Source: CAZVPF01 sp964628195
Lineage (GTDB): Bacteria; Planctomycetota; Phycisphaerae; Sedimentisphaerales; Anaerohalosphaeraceae
Reading direction: 5' to 3'
Length of the DNA stretch: 13,632 nucleotides
Assembly (NCBI GenBank): GCA_964628195.1
Contig: CAZVPF010000062.1
Location: 1-13,632, forward strand
Shown: positions 1 to 4,451 of the stretch, in pieces
Numbering within the stretch: position 1 is the stretch's first letter
Layout of the letters: each line of letters opens with the position of its first letter
Position numbers and translations under genes: made by a program
Notes under the pieces: generated by a model
Seen by the model: the letters and a program-made list of their open reading frames with translations, nothing else
Told to the model about the DNA's origin: nothing
Databases searched by the model: none

Positions 1-58
1 TGAACTTGTAAAAGAGCAATATGTTAAATTTTTACCAACTTGGGCAACACGCCCATTT

Positions 59-237
59 GGCAATAGGCAATAGAGGGTGAGAGGTTTTTGCGTTGAAAAT
101 ATTGTGCATGGTTGGGAGACGGGGGCGGTGTTTTATTTTCGCGCAAAGCCGCTAAGGGCGGTAATCAGGTTATAGGGGATAGGTTATAGGGGATAGGTTA
201 TAGGAATCAGGAAACAGGAAACAGGAATCAGGAAGGG
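59..237. repeat. Dispersed repeat, left copy: heptamer units plus ~55-bp module
   Basis: Three parts are visible. Two copies of GGCAATA lie at 59-72. A module at 90-143 starts GCGTTGAAAATATT and ends GCGGTGTTTTATTTTCGCG. At 168-237 are ten consecutive 7-bp units: GGTTATA alternating with GGGGATA, then GGAATCA, GGAAACA, GGAAACA, GGAATCA and a decayed last unit. The same module and the same kinds of heptamer recur at 13336-13469 in the same orientation. The period of 7 is exact across 70 bp. No coding potential is seen. Function is unknown; heptanucleotide tandem repeats (STRR) of heterocystous cyanobacteria are a formal analogy only. Confidence 0.8.
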
Positions 238-269
238 AAAAAGAACATAGAAGACAGGGGATATGGGTT

Positions 270-470
270 TCAGGCGTAGATGTTTCCTTTTTCGTCGACG
301 TAGACGGTGGCGCCGGCGTTTTTTATTACCTCAATCGGTTTTTGGAGTTCAGCGAGTGTGGGAAGTTTGAAGAGTCGGCCGCATTTTCGGCAGCGGACCC
401 TTTTGTCGGCGCTGGTGATGTCGAGCCTGCTCGATGAAAAACACTTCGGACATTTTGCGATTATGTTCAT
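270..470 (-). CDS. Small zinc-ribbon protein (66 aa)
   Basis: A short protein with CPKC at residues 7-10 and CRKC at 27-30. The spacing C-x2-C-x16-C-x2-C is typical of the MJ0042-like zinc ribbons found at the N-termini of many planctomycete and deltaproteobacterial proteins. The C-terminal half (PTLAELQKPIEVIKNAG... then VYVDEKGNIYA) has no motif I recognise. I chose the ATG at 470 because AGGTG lies just upstream, although only 2 nt away. An in-frame TTG at 485 adds five residues but has no ribosome site. The protein probably binds one zinc ion; whether it binds nucleic acid cannot be told from sequence. It stands alone, divergent from the gene at 679 and separated from the flagellar block by that gene, so a flagellar role is not implied. 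Confidence 0.75.
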   Translation of the reverse strand: MNIIAKCPKCFSSSRLDITSADKRVRCRKCGRLFKLPTLAELQKPIEVIKNAGATVYVDEKGNIYA

Positions 471-560
471 AGCACCTGTTTTCAATATATTATCGGGCGT
501 TGCTTCTATTTATAATAATGAGCACCCTTGGTATTTTATCGCAAAGGGGGCAGTTTTCTA

Positions 561-589
561 TTGATTTTTTCGGAGATTTCGAGTATAAT
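561..589 (+). promoter_or_regulatory. Sigma-70-type promoter of the 679-891 gene
   Basis: TTGATT at 561-566 (four of six matches to TTGACA) and a perfect TATAAT at 584-589, separated by exactly 17 nt. Transcription would start near 596, leaving a leader of about 80 nt before the ATG at 679. This is the best housekeeping promoter in the window. Confidence 0.75.
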
Positions 590-608
590 AATTGATAATT
601 GGGGATGT

Positions 609-631
609 GAACGTGGGCATATTGCCCGTTC
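609..631 (+). promoter_or_regulatory. Leader hairpin in the 5' UTR
   Basis: GAAC (609-612) pairs with GTTC (628-631), and GGGCA (615-619) pairs with TGCCC (623-627). There is a two-base bulge (GT) and a three-base loop (TAT). It starts about 13 nt after the predicted transcription start. A T-rich stretch follows at some distance (CATTATTGTTTCGTTTTT), so it could act as an attenuator, or simply protect the 5' end. A 3-nt loop is tight. Confidence 0.4.
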
Positions 632-678
632 CATTATTGTTTCGTTTTTAGCAGCATCTTTTTACGGGGGGTGAATTG

Positions 679-891
679 ATGGTTAAACGAGTTGATTGCA
701 CAGTTGTTGAAACGCGTCTTATGCGGCCTTTGGTTTTTGAGGGCAGGGGTCGTGTCGAGCCGCGTGAGAACATTTATGACGAATTGCCGTGCAGGTCCGG
801 GGATGATACATCGGGGCCGAGCGGGAGGTTTAAGGTGTACAGCCAGGGCAAGCCATTGCCGCGTGGCATTGTCGTGGATTTTTACAATTAG
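679..891 (+). CDS. Unknown small protein (70 aa)
   Basis: I do not recognise this protein. It is soluble and slightly basic, with an acidic, Gly/Ser-rich middle (DELPCRSGDDTSGPSG, residues 35-50) and a C-terminal segment RFKVYSQGKPLPRGIVVDFY that looks like a short beta-rich fold. There is no signal peptide or membrane segment. I chose the ATG at 679, preceded by GGGGGGTGA at 666-674; a TTG immediately before it at 676 is in frame but less likely. It is supported as a real gene by a good promoter (561-589), a ribosome site and a terminator with an 11-bp stem right behind it (922-951), which make it a self-contained transcription unit. It is convergent with the flagellar operon and shares the intergenic space behind flgM. 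Confidence 0.7.
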   Translation: MVKRVDCTVVETRLMRPLVFEGRGRVEPRENIYDELPCRSGDDTSGPSGRFKVYSQGKPLPRGIVVDFYN

Positions 892-921
892 AAGCGGTGT
901 AGAGCGTTTGTTTAAAGCGAC

Positions 922-962
922 GCGGGGTTATGACATTTGCCATAACCCCGCCTTATTATTTT
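922..962 (+). terminator. Intrinsic terminator after the 70-aa gene
   Basis: A perfect 11-bp stem, GCGGGGTTATG (922-932) with CATAACCCCGC (941-951), has an 8-nt loop and is followed by CTTATTATTTT. On the plus strand it is a convincing Rho-independent terminator. On the minus strand the same stem lies about 70 nt beyond the flgM-like gene and could also stop the flagellar transcript, but the tract after it there (GTCGCTTTAAAC) is poor in T. Confidence 0.85.
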
Positions 963-1023
963 GATACTCCGTTATATTTGTTATCGGCCTTCCCTGGCCA
1001 AAGTGTTATGATCCTGTAAGAGG

Positions 1024-1323
1024 TTAGAATCCGTATTTGAGGATGTTTTCCGCGGCAGAGAGCATTGCTTCGGGGGTGTCGAGGGTCCCGTCGCTGATTT
1101 CCTGTTTTGCCTGCTGGACGGCTTCGGTGTTTACCCTGTCGAATTTCGCGGCCTGTTCAACGAGCTTCTGGTAGTCTACCCTGTCGAGAGAATCGGCCTT
1201 ATCGCTTTTGGGATTTTCGGGGGTTTTTTGCGCGTTGACCTTTTCGACGTTCTGACTGGCCGCATTTAACCCGATGTTGTTTGTTACGTCTATATACATA
1301 GCTTTTGCCTTATCTATTTCCAT
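1024..1323 (-). CDS. flgM: FlgM-like anti-sigma-28 factor (99 aa)
   Basis: Role inferred from family: binds FliA and holds it inactive until hook completion allows FlgM to be exported. The C-terminal half fits the FlgM pattern: DRVDYQKLVEQAAKFDRVN (47-65), then EAVQQAKQEISDGTLDT (67-83) and AENIL near the end. This mirrors the family's 'vr-ekV-x3-K-x2-I-x2-G-t-y-x-x-d-x3-iA-x2-ll' signature. The N-terminal 45 residues are polar and low in complexity, as expected for a partly unfolded protein. Length is typical (about 95-100 aa). The start ATG has a weak GAGTGG site upstream. It lies 62 bp after the last lipoprotein gene, behind a very AT-rich stretch containing TATACT (1371-1366), so it may be read through from the operon, have its own promoter, or both. 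Linkage to fliA in the same cluster supports the call. Confidence 0.75.
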   Translation of the reverse strand: MEIDKAKAMYIDVTNNIGLNAASQNVEKVNAQKTPENPKSDKADSLDRVDYQKLVEQAAKFDRVNTEAVQQAKQEISDGTLDTPEAMLSAAENILKYGF

Positions 1324-1385
1324 AATCTATCCACTCTTATTTTCGCAGGCTGCGGAGTTATCTTAAGTATAATCTTAAAATTTTT

Positions 1386-2102
1386 TTAAAAAAGGCTTAT
1401 TTTAGTACTGCTTCTGCTCAAGCCGGTATCATTTTCGGACGATAAACGGTATCCGTTCGTTTCTGGGAAGGTGACGGCGACCTCGTGGAGGACAAATTTT
1501 CTAAACGCCCGGGGGCTTGTCATAAGTATCTGCCAGTTGAGGGGCTGGTAGCCTTCTTTCAAGTGTGTTTCGTAGTAAGCGATCATTCTGTCTTGAAGGC
1601 GCTTGTCGGCAGAGTCCCATAACTGTTCGAGTCCCCATATTGTTTTTCCTTCGCGGAGGTCGATCATTTTCATGTGCAGGCTCATCATCAGGTGCGGGTA
1701 TGGGTAATACTGGTTTATTTCTCCGACTATTACGGCGTCGGCGGATAGTTTTTCTCTTATTTCGGCCATTTTTTTGAAAGAATACGGTGCGGGTGTTACG
1801 TCGATGTCCTTCCAGCGGGGGTCGTCGGATGAGAGTGTTTTTACGCTGAAAAGGTGTCTTTTCTGCAGGGCTTCGGAGAGGGCGCTTGTCACCTCCATGG
1901 AGAGGTTTTCGTGGGGTGTTCGGTTAACCATTTCGAAGACGACGACCCTTCCGAGTGTTTCCATTTCGGCGGTTGGGTTTACGTAGTAATGCCCGGTTTC
2001 GGGTTTTACGTGAACTGTTCTTGTTGCCGAGCATCCTGTGCCGAGCATAAGAGCGGCGGTCAGGGCCGACAGGGCAACAATAATTATGTTTTTATTATTC
2101 AT
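1386..2102 (-). CDS. Lipoprotein with a TolB-N/CsgG-like domain (238 aa)
   Basis: The lipoprotein signal is clear: MNNKNIIIVALSALTAALML then lipobox LGTGC with Cys24 as the lipidated residue. The mature part has an alternating pattern seen in TolB-N, LpoB, CsgG and FlgT-type anticodon-binding-like folds. A strand GRVVVFEM (51-58) is followed by a helix SMEVTSALSEALQKR (68-82) and LFSVKTL. Then come a helix ending at EKLSADAVIVGEI (117-129) and strands MSLHMKMIDLREGKTIW (140-156). Residues 157-238 contain amphipathic helices and a polar tail. The assignment is from pattern, not from a search. It starts within the previous gene's last codons (8-bp overlap), with GAGGAA upstream. Its place in a flagellar operon and its envelope location suggest an outer-membrane or periplasmic flagellar accessory such as an H-ring-type protein. 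This is inference. Confidence 0.75.
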   Translation of the reverse strand: MNNKNIIIVALSALTAALMLGTGCSATRTVHVKPETGHYYVNPTAEMETLGRVVVFEMVNRTPHENLSMEVTSALSEALQKRHLFSVKTLSSDDPRWKDIDVTPAPYSFKKMAEIREKLSADAVIVGEINQYYPYPHLMMSLHMKMIDLREGKTIWGLEQLWDSADKRLQDRMIAYYETHLKEGYQPLNWQILMTSPRAFRKFVLHEVAVTFPETNGYRLSSENDTGLSRSSTKISLF

Positions 2103-2691
2103 TTTCTATTTCCTCGCTTGCGGGTGTGGACATATCTGTATTTGACAGGTCGACGGATTCTGCTCCGAGCAGCTTGAGTATTTTCGCGAGTGCTTTGAGT
2201 TGGGCGGCCTGGGCGGTTTTCATTTCGTCACGAAATCCGAGCACGTCCCTTTTCCACTTTGTCAGTTCGAGCTGGAGGTCGGCGAGGAACTTGTTGGCGT
2301 CTTCGAGTTCGGATTTTGCCTGTTCGAGCTGGAGCTGGAGGTTTTCTATTTGTGACTGAAGATCCCTGTTTGTGAGCTTAAGCTCTGTGTTTTCTTCCCT
2401 TAATTTGGCAGTTTCGATGCTAAGCTGCTGGTACTTTTCGGACCATTCGAGCGCGCGGTCGACTGCGCTTTGTTCGTTGTTGTCAAGGTCGTCGGTGAAC
2501 CGTCTTTGTATTTCCGGGTTTCTTGAAGCGAGCTGTTCGGGTTTCGGCTCTGGTTCGACCCTGTGTTCGACCTCTACGGGAATGGTTTCTTCGCGGAGCT
2601 CTGCAGTGCAGCCGGCAGAGAGCAGCATCATTACGGTTAACATTATGAGTGGGCATTTGATCAACATTTTCAACTTATTCTCCTTAGGCAT
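2095..2691 (-). CDS. Coiled-coil lipoprotein (up to 198 aa)
   Basis: The signal MLIKCPLIMLTVMMLLSAGC ends in lipobox LSAGC with Cys28 (numbered from the ATG). It is followed by an acidic, Pro-rich linker (residues 37-55) and a long heptad-rich coiled coil at about 78-165, with many Leu/Glu/Gln (for example TAKLREENTELKLTNRDLQS). The tail is acidic. The listed ATG at 2691 lies inside the previous gene and gives an unusual charged N-terminus. A TTG at 2673 (codon 7), 6 nt after AAGGAG, would give a shorter, classical signal peptide MKMLIKCPLIM and may be the true start. It was probably secreted and anchored in the outer or inner membrane, with the coiled coil reaching into the periplasm. It is co-transcribed with a second lipoprotein gene overlapping by 8 bp. 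No family name can be given. Confidence 0.8.
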   Translation of the reverse strand: MPKENKLKMLIKCPLIMLTVMMLLSAGCTAELREETIPVEVEHRVEPEPKPEQLASRNPEIQRRFTDDLDNNEQSAVDRALEWSEKYQQLSIETAKLREENTELKLTNRDLQSQIENLQLQLEQAKSELEDANKFLADLQLELTKWKRDVLGFRDEMKTAQAAQLKALAKILKLLGAESVDLSNTDMSTPASEEIENE

Positions 2692-2950
2692 TGGCCTTGG
2701 CCATATCGGCGTAATTACATTGCACGTAGCACTTGTTTCCGCAGGCGCACATGACCTCGATGATCGCGTATTCGCTGTTGCTTTCGACTATGCGTACCTG
2801 CTGGGGCTGGTTTGGCTGGTTGGGGTCACCCGCCTGGGCGGAGCTTGGCTGGGTCCTGACAGGGTTAGCGCGACCCCTTATTCCCAGGCGGATAGAACCC
2901 TCAACCTGCACGTTGTCATTTTTTATAAGATCGAATAATCTTGATGCCAT
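2684..2950 (-). CDS. Unknown small Cys-motif protein (88 aa)
   Basis: I do not recognise this protein. The N-terminus MASRLFDLIKNDNVQVEGSI looks like a small helix-strand module. A low-complexity linker rich in Pro, Gln and Asn follows (about 30-51). Then comes a beta-rich segment carrying four cysteines at 68, 70, 74 and 78, arranged CACGNKCYVQC. This compact C-x-C-x3-C-x3-C could bind zinc, but the spacing is tighter than in ordinary zinc ribbons. There is no signal peptide or membrane segment, so it is cytoplasmic. The ATG at 2950 has AAGGAT upstream at good spacing. It lies 10 bp after the 75-aa gene and overlaps the coiled-coil lipoprotein by 8 bp. Confidence 0.75.
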   Translation of the reverse strand: MASRLFDLIKNDNVQVEGSIRLGIRGRANPVRTQPSSAQAGDPNQPNQPQQVRIVESNSEYAIIEVMCACGNKCYVQCNYADMAKANA

Positions 2951-2960
2951 TTATAAATCC

Positions 2961-3188
2961 TTACGCATGAAAGTCAATGTGGCCGTCGTCGGTAGAGTCA
3001 CTGTTCTCATACTCCTGAAGCTCTTCTTCAAGCTGCTGGTCTATATGCTGTTTGTGTTTTTTCTTTTTCTTCTGCTGGTGCTTCGGCTGCTGCTGATCCT
3101 TTTTTCTTACGACCCTGTCGGCGACGTGAGAGAGCCCTTCGACGTGCCTGTTGGCCTCGACATAATTGTAATTGCTATCAGGTGTCAT
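2961..3188 (-). CDS. Small charged Lys/Gln-rich protein (75 aa)
   Basis: A short hydrophilic protein with no known motif. The first 28 residues are mixed (NYNYVEANRHVEGLSHVADR). Residues 29-52 are almost all Lys, Gln and His, then an acidic helix EEELQEYENSDSTDDG follows. It is probably largely disordered, with strong positive and negative halves. Support for it being a gene: it starts 11 bp inside the 3' end of fliA, with AAGGAA 6 nt upstream of its ATG, and is followed after 10 bp by another gene on the same strand. Coupling to fliA could reflect a linked role, for example in sigma-factor control, but nothing in the sequence shows that. Confidence 0.65.
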   Translation of the reverse strand: MTPDSNYNYVEANRHVEGLSHVADRVVRKKDQQQPKHQQKKKKKHKQHIDQQLEEELQEYENSDSTDDGHIDFHA

Positions 3189-4173
3189 GCCAGTTCCTTA
3201 TTTTATTTGAGAGTTTGAATACGGCACTCGCATGTAACTGACTTACGCGAGATTCTGTTATGTTCAGAACTTCAGCGACTTCTTTCATTGTCAGTTCTTT
3301 ATGGTAGTAAAGCAGTATAATCTGCCTGAGTTTTTCGGGAAGCTGCTGGATTGCCTGGGCAAGCGCTTTTGCGGTTTCGCGAGTTTCCATTCTTGCCGAG
3401 GGGGCGCGTGTGTTTCTTGCCTCGAGTGTCTGGCCTATCGAGGTGGCGTTTTCTTCATTTCCTGTTATGGTGTCCAGGGATAGGAAGTGCCTTGCTCGGG
3501 CGTTTTCATAGACCTTGAGGAGTTTTTCAACCGGGATTCCCATTCGGTCGGCGATCTGCTCGTCTGTGGGCTCCCTGTTGGTTTCGCTTAGTATCGCGTC
3601 ATAAGTGTCGCGGGCGTTTTGCAGCATTTTTTTGAGGCTGGCCGGCGCGAAGGACCAGCCGCGGAGTTCGTCGATGACGGCGCCTTTTATTCTTATGTAT
3701 GCGTATGTTTTGAATTCTGCTTCTTTTGTTTTGTCGTAGTCCCGGGCAGCTTTTACCAGCCCAATGGTGCCTGCTGATACAAGGTCGTCCATTGTAAGGG
3801 GCGGCTGGAGGTATGTTACGACCTGGCTGACTATTTTGTGGACCATCGGCAGGAACTCTATTATGAGCTTATCTTCGCGGGCCTTTTTCGTGTGGCTGCC
3901 GTAGGCCTTGAGGGCCTTGCCGGTATGGGCCGGAGGAGTCATCTTTTCTTCGCCGGTTTGGTTTTGGTCCTGCTGGTCGGGGGCGGCCTTGGAGTCAACA
4001 GGCGGCTGCTGGGGGTCTGTTTTTGAAAGGTCAGCTTCAAGGGTCTGTTCGGCGGGCTGCGGCTGGGAATCTTCTATGAACTCCTGCGCAAGCCCTGCGA
4101 TCGGGTTTTGCTGACTGTCATCATTAACAGGCGGTTTCGCAGTTTTTGGTTTTTTTGTTTCTGTCTGTGCCAT
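3178..4173 (-). CDS. fliA: Flagellar sigma factor FliA (sigma-28), with long N-terminal extension
   Basis: Directs RNA polymerase to late flagellar promoters. Region 2 spans about 99-170 and includes LTMDDLVSAGTIGLVKAARDYD, FKTYAYIRIKGAVIDELR and RGWSFAPASL. Region 3 is about 180-230 (EPTDEQIADRMGIPVEKL). Region 4 is about 265-325, with the helix-turn-helix LTMKEVAEVLNITESRVSQLHASA at 294-317. The FliA/WhiG family is usually about 240-260 aa. The 331 aa here come from a Gln/Pro/Asp-rich, probably disordered, N-terminus of about 90 residues. An internal Met78 would give a 254-aa protein of normal size but lacks a good ribosome site, whereas the ATG at 4173 overlaps the previous stop as TAATG. 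The gene is co-transcribed with flhA upstream, and an FlgM-like partner lies four genes downstream. Confidence 0.93.
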   Translation of the reverse strand: MAQTETKKPKTAKPPVNDDSQQNPIAGLAQEFIEDSQPQPAEQTLEADLSKTDPQQPPVDSKAAPDQQDQNQTGEEKMTPPAHTGKALKAYGSHTKKAREDKLIIEFLPMVHKIVSQVVTYLQPPLTMDDLVSAGTIGLVKAARDYDKTKEAEFKTYAYIRIKGAVIDELRGWSFAPASLKKMLQNARDTYDAILSETNREPTDEQIADRMGIPVEKLLKVYENARARHFLSLDTITGNEENATSIGQTLEARNTRAPSARMETRETAKALAQAIQQLPEKLRQIILLYYHKELTMKEVAEVLNITESRVSQLHASAVFKLSNKIRNWHDT

Positions 4174-4403
4174 TAATCATTCTTCATGGATTTTTTGATC
4201 TTGCTGTCAACTATTTCGTCAATAATCATATTTATTATGAAATTTCCCGCGAGGCTTACAACAATGTAGACCGTTACAGCTCCAATGAAGGCCCGAAACG
4301 AGCAGACATCGGGGCTGCATCCATTGAATATGCCTATCGCGGACATAAGGAAGAAGACCAGTATCGCGAAAATCGAAGCTGTCATTGTTACATATCTTTT
4401 CAT
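4173..4403 (-). CDS. Small two-helix membrane protein (76 aa)
   Basis: Two hydrophobic segments are predicted, at about 6-27 (TMTASIFAILVFFLMSAIGIF) and 37-60 (RAFIGAVTVYIVVSLAGNFI), with two cysteines (29, 34) in the short connection and a basic tail SKIKKSMKND. It is therefore an inner-membrane hairpin, likely with both ends in the cytoplasm. The ATG at 4403 is preceded by AAAGGA about 10 nt away. It sits where flhF and flhG are often found, between flhA (49 bp upstream) and fliA (1-bp TAATG overlap). No family is recognised. A role as a small export-apparatus or stator-related membrane partner is possible but unsupported. Confidence 0.8.
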   Translation of the reverse strand: MKRYVTMTASIFAILVFFLMSAIGIFNGCSPDVCSFRAFIGAVTVYIVVSLAGNFIINMIIDEIVDSKIKKSMKND

Positions 4404-4451
4404 AGGCTTAAATCCTTTTAATACTGGCAGCTGCAGTTATTACATTTGGCT

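Larger units (their letters stand above)
471..678. other. Divergent intergenic region
   Basis: AT-rich spacer between two divergent small genes. It holds a strong plus-strand sigma-70-type promoter (561-589) and a leader hairpin (609-631), listed separately. On the minus strand, facing the zinc-ribbon gene, there is only a weak candidate: TTGCGA and CATTAT about 18 nt apart, near 540-515. I do not list it as a feature. Confidence 0.6.

Noticed and set aside
41..55. Hairpin TGGGC-AACAC-GCCCA near the left edge as a terminator
   Set aside because: The stem is only 5 bp and neither strand has a U-tract directly behind it.
59..237. CRISPR array
   Set aside because: Units are 7 bp with no unique spacers; the pattern is a simple tandem repeat.
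984..999. GGCC-AGGGAA-GGCC hairpin on the minus strand after the flgM-like gene
   Set aside because: A 4-bp stem without a following U-tract is not a credible terminator; the stem at 922-951 is far stronger.
1324..1385. Sigma-28 promoter ahead of the flgM-like gene
   Set aside because: I tried to align TAAA-N15-GCCGATAA and found at best about half the positions matching, which is not enough to call.
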